Assembly: GCA_027343725.1 (NCBI GenBank)
Contig: DAHWKH010000154.1
Span: 1-12,227, forward strand
DNA from: Acidiferrobacteraceae bacterium
Lineage (GTDB): Bacteria > Pseudomonadota > Gammaproteobacteria > Acidiferrobacterales > Acidiferrobacteraceae
Length of the DNA stretch: 12,227 nt
Direction of reading: 5' to 3'
The notes beneath the pieces are model-generated. The model ran no database searches. It was given only the letters and a program-made list of their open reading frames with translations, and was not told the origin of the DNA. The translations under genes and the position numbers were made by a program. This document shows, piece after piece, positions 1 to 6,526 of the stretch; the first letter of the stretch is position 1; each line of letters opens with the position of its first letter.

Positions 1-1
1 C

Positions 2-730
2 CATTTGGAGGAGGACCTCTCGGGTCCGCGCACGCCGGGCGGCGGCCGCCACCCGCTGCCCGCTCGCGCCAATCTGGCCGTGACGCTTGCGCGCTGGGGC
101 GTCGGGCCGACATCCCAGGTCGTCGCCTATGACGAGGGCAGCGGGGTGTACGCGAGCCGCTTGTGGTGGCTTTTGCACGTCTATTGCGGACACGAGGCGG
201 CGGCGGTCCTCGATGGCGGCTTTGCGGCGTGGTGCGCCGCGGGTCGCCCGGTCGTCGCGGATGTCCCCGCGGTCGCGGGCCTCGCCCCGTACCCCGAGCG
301 GCCCGCGCGCGGCGCATGGCTGACGACGCCCGAGGTCGAGGCCCTGATCGCGGAGGGCCGTGGCCGGCTGTTGCTCGATGCCCGCGGCGCCGAGCGCTAC
401 CGGGGGGAGAGCGAGACGCTCGACCCGGTGGCCGGCCACATCCCCGGGGCCCGGAATCGCCCGTTCGGCGAGAACGTAGGCGCCGATACGCGCTTTCTGG
501 CGCCTGCGCGGCTGCGCGCGGCGTTCAGCGAGCGTTTGGGCGCGGACGCCTCCGAGGTCGTGCATTATTGCGGCTCGGGGGTCTCGGCCTGCCATAACGT
601 GTTGGCGATGGCGGTCGCGGGGTTTGGGATCACGCGGCTCTACCCCGGGTCCTGGAGCGCTTGGATCGGCGATCCGTCGCGGCCCATCGCGCGCGGAGCG
701 GGGGATGCGACCGAGGCGGGCGGGGGCTGA
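2..730 (+). CDS. Thiosulfate/3-mercaptopyruvate sulfurtransferase (two-domain rhodanese), 5' end missing
   Basis: Rhodanese-family enzyme that moves sulfane sulfur from thiosulfate or 3-mercaptopyruvate to an acceptor such as cyanide or a thiol. The frame is already open at the first base, and the first visible residues (HLEEDLSGPRTPGGGRHPLP) lie well inside domain 1, so the true start is upstream. The TTG at position 5 is not the start. Domain 1 is the non-catalytic half, with the family-typical VVAYDEGSGVYASRLWWLL stretch and a VLDGGFAAW motif. Domain 2 starts near base 310, has LLLDARGAERYRGE and AGHIPGARNRPF, and carries the active-site loop CGSGVSAC with the catalytic Cys codon at 569-571. 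The six-residue loop starting CGSGV(S/T) is typical of thiosulfate or mercaptopyruvate sulfurtransferases; I cannot decide between the two. The C-terminal tail after PSRPIARG is low-complexity. The gene ends just before a decayed GST fragment. Confidence 0.9.
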   Translation, partial: HLEEDLSGPRTPGGGRHPLPARANLAVTLARWGVGPTSQVVAYDEGSGVYASRLWWLLHVYCGHEAAAVLDGGFAAWCAAGRPVVADVPAVAGLAPYPERPARGAWLTTPEVEALIAEGRGRLLLDARGAERYRGESETLDPVAGHIPGARNRPFGENVGADTRFLAPARLRAAFSERLGADASEVVHYCGSGVSACHNVLAMAVAGFGITRLYPGSWSAWIGDPSRPIARGAGDATEAGGG

Positions 731-737
731 TCGTCAG

Positions 738-1014
738 GTGCCTATCCGGCTCCAATCGGGAACGATCCGGCATTCCGCAAACTTGAGTCCCCGGGGGCAG
801 ATCCCGGTGCTGACCGTCGATGACGTCGTCATTTGGGACTCGACTGCCTCCTCACTTATCTCGCGCGCTGCTTCGGGAGCTCGAGCTGGCTTCCGATCGA
901 GCCGCTCGCGCTCGCCCGCGTCATGTAGTGGCTCGCCGTTCGAGCCCTGGAGCAAAACGAGGGGCGCTACGGCACCGCGCGTGCCCGCGTGATCGCCCTC
1001 GGTCTCCCCGGGGC
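738..1014 (+). pseudogene. Glutathione S-transferase remnant (frameshift, internal stop, both ends missing)
   Basis: Decayed piece of a GST-family gene. In the frame starting at 738 the translation gives LSPRGQIPVLTVDDVVIWDS, which matches the GST thioredoxin-fold segment NPRGQVPVL..VIWES. Around 842-850 the homology moves to another frame (codons in phase with 851), which reads LTYLARCF, then WLPIEPLALARVM. A TAG stop follows at 926-928 where relatives often have Gln (a CAG to TAG change is possible), and then WLAVRALEQNEGRYGTARARVIALGLPG, a normal start of the GST helical domain. The N-terminal 25-30 residues with the glutathione-activating position are absent, and the helical domain is cut off where GalE homology begins near 1015. 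The frameshift, stop and double truncation together argue for a pseudogene rather than an assembly error. Family assignment is from recalled motifs, without a search. Confidence 0.75.
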
Positions 1015-1473
1015 GTGGACTCGCGCGGTGCGCCCAACAATCTCATGCCGTATATCTGCCAGGTGGCCGTCGGCCGCCGGGCGTATCCGCGGGTGTTCGG
1101 GGGCGACTATCCGACGCCCGACGGCACCGGGGTCCGCGACTACATCCACGTCATGGATCTCGCCGCGGGCCATATCGCGGCCCTTCATTATCTCAAGGAT
1201 CACGCGGGTCTTGTGACGCTCAATCTCGGCACCGGGCGCGGGGTCTCGGTGCTCGAGATGGTCCAGGCCTTTGCGCGCGCGACCGGGCAGGTGATCCCGT
1301 ACCGCATCGAGGGCCGGCGACCAGGGGACGTCGCCGCCTGCTGGGCCGATCCCGCGGCGGCCTCGGCGCTTCTCCGTGGCGCGCGCTACGACCTTGAGCG
1401 CATGTGCCGGGACGCGTGGCGCTGGCAGAGTGCCCATCCCGAGGGGCATGGCCGGCGGCCGATGACGGCCTGA
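1015..1473 (+). pseudogene. galE: UDP-glucose 4-epimerase C-terminal fragment (galE remnant)
   Basis: Open frame of about 152 codons ending at a TGA at 1471-1473. It matches only the C-terminal part of GalE, the enzyme that interconverts UDP-glucose and UDP-galactose. Diagnostic strings in order are GAPNNLMPYICQVAVGRR, YPTPDGTGVRDYIHVMDL, NLGTGRGVSVLEMV, RRPGDVAACWADP and MCRDAWRWQSAHPEG, equivalent to about residues 190-338 of the usual 338-residue enzyme. The NAD-binding Rossmann half, with its GxxGxxG motif and the SYK-type catalytic residues, is absent, so the fragment cannot be an epimerase. It is fused without a gap to the GST remnant, which suggests a deletion joined two genes. The remaining reading frame has no internal stop, so the truncation may be recent. 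No convincing start or ribosome binding site precedes it; the first in-frame ATG is at about 1045. Confidence 0.85.
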
Positions 1474-1682
1474 AGCGTGCGAGGGACGGATTTCCGATAC
1501 ACGGCGAGGAGGCCCTTCCCAGCGGATCAACCGGGGCGCGCGGCGCGCGGTCTTGTTGAAGAGGGGGCCGCTTTCCGGCGAGGGCCGGCATCCGGGGTAT
1601 CTTTCGGTCGCAAACGGGACCGTCTAGACTACCGCGAGCCGGCGTGCCATGCAGGCGCGTCCTTAAGAAAAAACCGACAGTC

Positions 1683-1688
1683 AAGGAG
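1683..1688 (+). promoter_or_regulatory. Strong Shine-Dalgarno AAGGAG
   Basis: AAGGAG lies 8 bases before the ATG at 1697 and fixes that start. It is one of the best ribosome binding sites in the window. A TAGACT box at 1625-1630 could be a -10 element for the same gene, but I see no matching -35 hexamer. Confidence 0.75.
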
Positions 1689-1696
1689 ATGATGAT

Positions 1697-2197
1697 ATGA
1701 AGAAGCGAATAGCGGCAGCGGGCCTTGTGGCCCTGTGCGCGTGGCCGGCCCTGTGTGCCGCGCGTGTGTGGGTCGGCGCCGATGTCGGGTTGGCAGGAGG
1801 CGCGTTTTCCCAGGCATCACCGATCGGTGTCTATGGCGGCCTTTCGACACGCTCCCTTCCTGTCGGTATCGAGCTCGGTTATCAGGCCTACAGCGCGAAT
1901 CCCGGAAAGGTCGGGCTTTTCACGGCCACCGCGTTGTATCGCGCCCCCATCCCGCGCGTGGCCGGCCTGCATTTCCTGGCTCGCGCCGGTATCGCCCATG
2001 TGACGAGCGGGGCGGGCGCGTTCGCGCGCGCCAGCACCCGGCCGATCATCGGGGCGGGCGTGAGCTATCACGTGCTGCGGAACGTGAATATCCGCGCGGA
2101 GTACGACCTCGTGATCGATCCGCGGGTCGCGGGCGGTCCGAGTGAAAACGGCGACCAGTTGCTCGTGGGCGCCACCTATCATTTCCCCGGGACATAA
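1697..2197 (+). CDS. Small exported beta-barrel-like outer membrane protein
   Basis: Hypothetical 166-residue protein, likely secreted by Sec. Residues 1-21 form a signal peptide: a KKR basic start, the hydrophobic run IAAAGLVALCAW, and cleavage near the ALCA-A site. The cysteine there lacks a proper lipobox, so it is probably not a lipoprotein. The mature part alternates polar and hydrophobic or aromatic residues in short strands (VWVGADVGLAGG, VGIELGYQAYS, LFTATALYR, LHFLARAGIAHV, PIIGAGVSYHVL, VNIRAEYDLVID), and ends with LLVGATYHF plus PGT. This pattern resembles the eight-stranded OmpA/OmpX-like barrel, including an aromatic residue close to the C-terminus. The size fits a barrel without a periplasmic OmpA domain. 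I recognise no specific family and no ligand can be inferred. It appears monocistronic, preceded by pseudogenes and followed by a convergent gene. Confidence 0.75.
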   Translation: MKKRIAAAGLVALCAWPALCAARVWVGADVGLAGGAFSQASPIGVYGGLSTRSLPVGIELGYQAYSANPGKVGLFTATALYRAPIPRVAGLHFLARAGIAHVTSGAGAFARASTRPIIGAGVSYHVLRNVNIRAEYDLVIDPRVAGGPSENGDQLLVGATYHFPGT

Positions 2198-2211
2198 GAC
2201 CGAACCGGCGG

Positions 2212-2237
2212 GCCGGGCCGCATCGAACGGGCCCGGC
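2212..2237. terminator. GC-rich hairpin between convergent genes, possible terminator
   Basis: GCCGGGCC (2212-2219) and GGCCCGGC (2230-2237) form a perfect 8-bp stem with a 10-base loop, 15 bases after the stop of the outer membrane protein gene. No T run follows, so it is not a textbook intrinsic terminator. Its position between two convergent genes makes a transcription-end role reasonable. Confidence 0.4.
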
Positions 2238-2353
2238 TCTATCCCCGGGACGGGGGACGCGGTGCGTCGCCCCGGCTGTCCTGGACCGCCCGCCTGTCAC
2301 AGAGATCCCCGCTCTCTCATCGCTAAGCGCCCCGCGCACGGGCGTCCCCCTCG

Positions 2354-3106
2354 TCACACGAGATACTTGACGCCGACCGCGGTCAGGAGCACGAGTGTGG
2401 CGCGCAGGAAGGTTTTTTGATTGATGCGCATATGGAGATGATTGCCGAGATAGAGCCCGAGGGCCGCGGCCGGCGCCAGCACCACGAACGTCACGCTGAG
2501 GGCGAGCGTGAGCAGGCCAAGACCGACGTAGAGGCCCGCGCGCACGATATTGTCCGCCAAGGCGATCCCCTGAAACGTGGCGCGAAAGGCCCGCTTGTCG
2601 AGGTGGCGCATCTGCAGGTAGGCCACAAGCGGGGGACCGCCGCCCCCGTACAGGCTGCCGATGACGCCGCCGAACACGCCGAGCGGTAAGGCCCAGGGGC
2701 GCGAGATCCGCGGCATGCGCTCGGGGCGCGCGGCCACGGCGTAGACGACGTAGGCGAGGATGAAGATCCCGAGAAAGCGGGTCAGGTCCTGCGCGTTGGT
2801 GTGTGCGAGCACCAGCGCCCCGATCGCAAGACCGATCAGGCTGCCCGGCACGAGCCACGAGAGCTCGCGCCATTGCATCTCGTGAAAGTCGTAGGCCCCG
2901 AGACCGAGCGAGCCGAAAAAGTCCAAGAGCAAAACCACCGGCACGACCTGCTTGACCGGGAAGCTGAGCGACAGCAGGGCCACCGAGATGAGTCCCGATC
3001 CGAATCCGATGGTGGCGCGCACGTAGAAGGCGACGAACACCACCGCCTCCATGGCCGCGAACAGCGCCGGATGCGCGCTGAGGTGAGCGAGCGTCAGATC
3101 GACCAT
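2354..3106 (-). CDS. TauE/SafE (TSUP) family membrane transporter
   Basis: Integral inner-membrane protein of 250 residues from the TauE/SafE family, whose members are thought to export sulfite, sulfoacetate or other small organic anions. Two family-typical glycine-rich repeats are visible: FYVRATIGFGSGLISVALLSL (residues 28-48) and GVFGGVIGSLYGGGGPPLVAYL (143-164). Each is followed by hydrophobic helices, for example VVPVVLLLDFFGSLGLG, LVPGSLIGLAIGALVL, FLGIFILAYVVYAVA, AGLYVGLGLLTLALSVTFVVLAPAAALGLYLG and a final RATLVLLTAVGVKYLV, about seven or eight spans. The length is normal for the family. The ATG at 3104-3106 is the first reasonable start but has no clear Shine-Dalgarno; an internal ATG (codon 19) has none either. 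It is convergent with the outer membrane protein gene and divergent from the GGDEF/EAL gene. Substrate cannot be told from sequence; the sulfurtransferase at the window start hints at sulfur compounds only by proximity. Confidence 0.85.
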   Translation of the reverse strand: MVDLTLAHLSAHPALFAAMEAVVFVAFYVRATIGFGSGLISVALLSLSFPVKQVVPVVLLLDFFGSLGLGAYDFHEMQWRELSWLVPGSLIGLAIGALVLAHTNAQDLTRFLGIFILAYVVYAVAARPERMPRISRPWALPLGVFGGVIGSLYGGGGPPLVAYLQMRHLDKRAFRATFQGIALADNIVRAGLYVGLGLLTLALSVTFVVLAPAAALGLYLGNHLHMRINQKTFLRATLVLLTAVGVKYLV

Positions 3107-3180
3107 GGATGAAGGACGCGCGCGCCCCCGCCTCGTAATATCTGCGATGTCATCGATTCCCCTGTAATGTGTGGATGGGC

Positions 3181-3197
3181 CCGGCGCAACGCGCCGG
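3181..3197. repeat. Perfect 7-bp inverted repeat with 3-base loop
   Basis: CCGGCGC at 3181-3187 and GCGCCGG at 3191-3197 flank AAC. It lies about 75 bases upstream of the TauE/SafE start, in that gene's probable leader or promoter region. No T run follows on either strand. It could be a regulatory hairpin or simply GC-rich sequence. Confidence 0.4.
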
Positions 3198-3260
3198 CGC
3201 GCACGAGGCCCTCGGGATGCGGCCCGGCGCGCAAGGCCGGCAGTGTAGCCGATTTCCGTC

Positions 3261-3293
3261 CCCCTGGCAGGGGCCTTGGGACCCCTGGCAGGG
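3261..3293. repeat. Paired palindromes CCCCTGGCAGGG, centres 21 bp apart
   Basis: CCCCTGGCAGGGG at 3261-3273 is a perfect inverted repeat around one central base. CCCCTGGCAGGG recurs at 3282-3293. The centres (3267 and 3288) are 21 bp, two helical turns, apart, as expected for a tandem operator bound on one face of the DNA. If transcribed, CAGGGG (3268-3273) could instead pair with CCCCTG (3282-3287) across an 8-base loop. The regulator is unknown. Confidence 0.5.
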
Positions 3294-3656
3294 ATACTGT
3301 GGGTGAATTTCCCGCAATGAGGACGGGGCGGGCGTCTATACTCACAAAAAACGGGGGAGGCGCGGTTTTCCGCTGTTCCTGACGCTGTCCATCACCAAAC
3401 GGTCTCGCAGGGACGCGCGCACATCATCCGGGGTCTGCGATCCGCACTTCCAGCGGTATGGACAGGTTTTGCGGTTCTACGGTATTGTCGAGCTTGTTTC
3501 CAGGCGCGATCCCGGGGGTGGGGATTGCGCTTCATGATTTCCGACACGGAAGGCAAGGATTACCCGCTTTGCTCCGAGTCCCCGCTGCCGCAGGGCCGGG
3601 GGACGTGGCGCAAGGTCGCGGCCGGGGCGTCGCTGCGCGCTTTATCGATCCTTATG

Positions 3657-3677
3657 AGAGTCTCGATCAGAGTCTCG
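3657..3677 (+). repeat. Two direct copies of AGAGTCTCG with 12-base period
   Basis: AGAGTCTCG occurs at 3657-3665 and 3669-3677. The first copy plus its preceding G forms the palindrome GAGAGTCTC. The pair lies about 115-135 bases upstream of the GGDEF/EAL start. Its role is unknown and it may be chance. Confidence 0.35.
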
Positions 3678-3790
3678 TCGTACGCGTTGTGCCCCAAAGG
3701 AGACACGCCCACTCATAATCGCCCCGCGCCTGGGGGTGACGATCACACGCGACCGGACGCGTACCGGTTGCCGTACGGATCCTGCGGGGA

Positions 3791-6460
3791 ATGATGGCGG
3801 ACGACGGATTCACGAAAAGCCGGGTGGGCCAGCAGATCCGCGTGGCCTTTTCGGCGACGGCGGCGCTCCTGGTCGCGGCGGTCGCGCTCTACGCGATCTA
3901 CAGCCTGGGCTTCGAGAAAGACATCGAGTGGCGCTGCACGACCCATACCGCGAGTTTCGTGGCCACTACCTCGCGCCTCGATTTCGATTCCTACCAGAGG
4001 GGCCTTGCGTTTCTGGGCTACGCGCTGGACACACGCCGGCAAGCCAAAGGGCAGCCGGGGGGCGTTGCGATCACCCGGGTTTTGGACCGGTTTCGGCGCG
4101 TGTACCCGGCCTTGTCGGCGGTGGTGGTGCTCACGCCTCGCGGGCGCGTCGTCGGCGCCGTGGGGCCTTGGGCCCTGATCGCGGCGCCCTGGGCCCACCA
4201 TCGGCTTGTCGCGGGGGCGGATCAAACCCCCGGTTTTCATATCGCCCGGCCGCAGCGCTACGCGGCCGCGCGCGCCATCCCGCTCTGGTACGGCATCGGG
4301 CGCCAGAGGCCCGCCCGATTCGTGATTCTGGCGGTGCTGCCCTTGGCCGCGCAACAAGGGCTCTGGAAACATCTCTCCTTGCCGCGGGGCATCGCCCTCG
4401 GGTTGCTGCGCGCGGACGGGGTTCTCGAGAGCCGCTGGCCCGGCGAGCCCAAGGGGATCTATCGCCACAGGGTCCATGGTGTTCTGGCGCGCGCCATGGC
4501 CCGCCATCCGGGGCGCGTGACGCAACGCTACGAGGGCCGCGTCGCGATCAACGGGGCAGAGCGATTGGGGGCGTACGTGCGGCTACGCCGAAGCCCCTTG
4601 GTGGCGTTTGCGTCGGTGCCGATCAGCGATGTGTATTGGGGTTGGTGGGGATTGATCCAGGGGCCGGTGGTGATGCTCGCGCTGGTGTTGGCGGGCATTT
4701 ACGTGTTGTATCGCTGGGCGCTCCGGCGGCAGGTGTTGTGGGAGGCCGAGAGCCGGCGCGCGGAGACGCTGTTGTTCGAGGCCAAAGAGCGCGTCGAGGT
4801 CATGTTGCGCTCGATCATGGACGCCGTGATCGCGACCGACACCGAGGGGCGCATCCAATACGTGAACCCGACCGCCGAGCGCGTGACCGGGTGGACGCAG
4901 GCCGAGACCCAGGGGCGGCTGTTGAACGAGATCTTCCCCTGTCTCGATGAATACAACGGCAACCTGCTCGATCCGCTCGCGGGGTGTCTCGAGGGACGCG
5001 CCCTCGGGCCCCAAGACGCGCTTCTCTTTCACCGCGACGGCCGGCCCTTGCCCGTGGAGCGCACGGCGGCCCCGATCCGCGGGCCCGGCGGGGATGTGAC
5101 GGGGATGGTGCTCGTGTTTCGCGACATCACCGAGAAGCGCGTCCTGACCGAACGCCTGGCGCACCAGGCCACCCACGACCCGCTCACGCAGCTCCCCAAC
5201 CGCCTGCTCTACGGCCGGCGCCTCGAGCGCGCGATCAGCGAGGCGCGCGAGCATCACGCGCGCGTGGCGCTTTTGTTCCTGGACCTCGACGGCTTCAAGG
5301 GGATCAACGATTCGCTCGGCCATGGGACCGGCGACCAGGTCCTGCGCGGCGTGGCGCAACGGCTGCGGCGCGCGATGCGCGCAAGCGACACGCTCGCGCG
5401 CCTCGGGGGTGATGAATTCGCGATCGTGCTCCCGGGATTGGCGCGGCGTCACGAGGTCGTACCCGTGATCCAGAAGATCATGGCGATATTCGAAGAGCCG
5501 ATCCTGGACAGCCCGATGGAGATTTTCCTGGGGGGCAGCATCGGCATCGCGATCTTCCCGGACGACGGCGAGGACGCGCAGGCCTTGTCGCGCTCGGCCG
5601 ACGCGGCCATGTACGAGGCCAAGGCGGCGGGTAAGAACACCTACCGGTTTTTCAGCAACAGCATGCGCGAACAGGCCGCGGGCCGCCTCAGTCTCGAGGC
5701 ACATCTGCATCGCGCGCTCGAGCGCGGGGAGTTCCGGGTCTTGTACCAACCACGCGTGCGCCCGGCCGACGGGCGGCTCGTGGGGGTCGAGGCGCTCCTG
5801 TGCTGGATGCACCCGAGCGGGCGTTTGCGCATGCCGTCTGAGTTCATGGCCGCGGCCGACGAGGCGGGCCTGTCGGTCGCGCTCGGCAACGGGGCCTTGG
5901 AGACCGCCTGCCGGCAGACCCGCAGCTGGCGCGACCTGGGCCTTCCGTCGGTCCCGGTCGCGGTCGCCATGACCGCGCGCCAGTGTGTTCACGAGGCGAC
6001 GCCCGCGCTCATTGACCAGGTCCTGCGCACGAACACCTTGTCCCCCGAAGACCTCATGGTGGAGCTCGCCGAGGAGTCCCTCGCGAAGGAATCCGAGTCG
6101 TTGGCGGGCGTCCTGCGGAGTTGGAAGGGGCAGGGCATCGGGCTTGTCATCCAGAACTTCGGCACCGGGTTTTCGTCGTTCAGCTACCTGAGGCGGGTGC
6201 AGGTGGATGCCCTCAAGATCGACGGGTCGTTTGTCGCGGGCGTGGGCGAGTCCGGCCATGAGGCGGTGATCACTGCCATGATCGCGCTCGGCCGCGCTCT
6301 GGACATGCAGGTGATCGCCGCCGGCGTCGAGACCGAGAGTCAGTACGGGTTTTTGCGCGCGGCCGGCTGCGACATGGTCCAGGGACCCTATATCGCCCCG
6401 CCGCTCGCGCCGGAGGCCGCCGCCGCCTTTTTTCGGAATCTGAGCCGGGGCCGGAGTTGA
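3791..6460 (+). CDS. Membrane PAS-GGDEF-EAL protein: probable diguanylate cyclase with degenerate EAL domain
   Basis: Protein of 889 residues predicted to make cyclic di-GMP from GTP at the inner membrane. Order: transmembrane helix at about 20-42 (ATAALLVAAVALYAIYSLGF), a periplasmic sensing region of about 240 residues of unrecognised fold (PYP..VVVLTPRGRVVG resembles Cache-like domains), a second helix at about 285-305, PAS at about 334-450 (SIMDAVIATDTEGRIQYVNP), GGDEF at about 458-620, EAL at about 632-883. GGDEF looks active: FKGINDSLGH, GGDEF at 539-543, and the product-inhibition I-site RASD at 530-533. EAL keeps EALL (667-670), E758 and LKID with K809. However, the metal-binding Asn of the xNLSARQ motif is A726, the DD of DDFGTG is Q788-N789, and the Glu of VIAEGVET is A844, so phosphodiesterase activity is unlikely. 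ATG at 3791 or 3794 is the start; both have weak ribosome binding sites. The stop overlaps the htpG promoter. Confidence 0.9.
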   Translation: MMADDGFTKSRVGQQIRVAFSATAALLVAAVALYAIYSLGFEKDIEWRCTTHTASFVATTSRLDFDSYQRGLAFLGYALDTRRQAKGQPGGVAITRVLDRFRRVYPALSAVVVLTPRGRVVGAVGPWALIAAPWAHHRLVAGADQTPGFHIARPQRYAAARAIPLWYGIGRQRPARFVILAVLPLAAQQGLWKHLSLPRGIALGLLRADGVLESRWPGEPKGIYRHRVHGVLARAMARHPGRVTQRYEGRVAINGAERLGAYVRLRRSPLVAFASVPISDVYWGWWGLIQGPVVMLALVLAGIYVLYRWALRRQVLWEAESRRAETLLFEAKERVEVMLRSIMDAVIATDTEGRIQYVNPTAERVTGWTQAETQGRLLNEIFPCLDEYNGNLLDPLAGCLEGRALGPQDALLFHRDGRPLPVERTAAPIRGPGGDVTGMVLVFRDITEKRVLTERLAHQATHDPLTQLPNRLLYGRRLERAISEAREHHARVALLFLDLDGFKGINDSLGHGTGDQVLRGVAQRLRRAMRASDTLARLGGDEFAIVLPGLARRHEVVPVIQKIMAIFEEPILDSPMEIFLGGSIGIAIFPDDGEDAQALSRSADAAMYEAKAAGKNTYRFFSNSMREQAAGRLSLEAHLHRALERGEFRVLYQPRVRPADGRLVGVEALLCWMHPSGRLRMPSEFMAAADEAGLSVALGNGALETACRQTRSWRDLGLPSVPVAVAMTARQCVHEATPALIDQVLRTNTLSPEDLMVELAEESLAKESESLAGVLRSWKGQGIGLVIQNFGTGFSSFSYLRRVQVDALKIDGSFVAGVGESGHEAVITAMIALGRALDMQVIAAGVETESQYGFLRAAGCDMVQGPYIAPPLAPEAAAAFFRNLSRGRS

Positions 6461-6484
6461 TTTTCGCGCGGCCTGTCCCCATGT
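6457..6484 (+). promoter_or_regulatory. Sigma-32-type heat-shock promoter of htpG
   Basis: TTGATT (6457-6462), 14 bases, then CCCCATGT (6477-6484). The known sigma-32 pattern is CTTGAA, a spacer of roughly 13-17, then CCCCATnT. The -10 matches fully and the -35 keeps TTGA. It lies 43 bp before the htpG start and overlaps the stop codon of the upstream GGDEF/EAL gene. Transcription would start near 6491, which makes the upstream TTG at 6497 an unlikely start codon. Confidence 0.7.
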
Positions 6485-6491
6485 CGGTAGC

Positions 6492-6503
6492 GCCGCTTGC
6501 GGC
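6492..6503 (+). promoter_or_regulatory. Small hairpin at the predicted 5' end of the htpG transcript
   Basis: GCCGC-TT-GCGGC forms a compact inverted repeat right where the sigma-32 transcript should begin. It could shield the 5' end or shape the short leader. With a 2-base loop the outer pairs must carry the stem. It is flanked by CCTGTC (6472-6477) and GACAGG (6506-6511), also complementary. Confidence 0.3.
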
Positions 6504-6526
6504 CTGACAGGGGGATGACGGAGGTT

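Larger units (their letters stand above)
3107..3790. other. 684-base intergenic region between divergent genes
   Basis: No convincing gene lies here. Short open frames at about 3458-3718 and 3525-3794 show no recognisable motif and are typical of GC-rich noise. The stretch holds a perfect GC hairpin at 3181-3197, two palindromes at 3261-3293, a TATACT -10-like box at 3337-3342 without a clear -35, a small inverted repeat TTCCG-ACA-CGGAA at 3539-3551, a 12-base tandem repeat at 3657-3677, and an AAAGGAG sequence at 3696-3702 with no start codon at a useful distance. It should contain the promoters of both flanking genes. I checked by eye for a cyclic-di-GMP riboswitch in front of the GGDEF gene and did not see one. 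Confidence 0.6.

Noticed and set aside
2046..2873. A 275-codon minus-strand frame overlapping the outer membrane protein gene and the TauE/SafE gene
   Set aside because: The translation is Arg/Pro/Gly-rich low-complexity sequence and overlaps a clear membrane protein in another frame.
3265..3279. TGGCAG-N5-TTGG as a possible sigma-54 promoter
   Set aside because: The conserved GC of the -12 element is absent (TTGG instead of TTGC), and the sequence is better explained by the paired palindromes.
3107..3790. Cyclic-di-GMP riboswitch upstream of the GGDEF/EAL gene
   Set aside because: I looked for the conserved GEMM-type core by eye and did not find it; a covariance search would be decisive.
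3458..3794. Short open frames of 86 and 89 codons upstream of the GGDEF/EAL gene
   Set aside because: No ribosome binding site, no motif, biased Arg/Pro/Ala composition, and they overlap each other in different frames.
6497..6526. TTG at 6497 as the htpG start
   Set aside because: It lacks a ribosome binding site, sits in the predicted transcript leader hairpin only a few bases from the transcription start, and would add ten residues not typical of the family.
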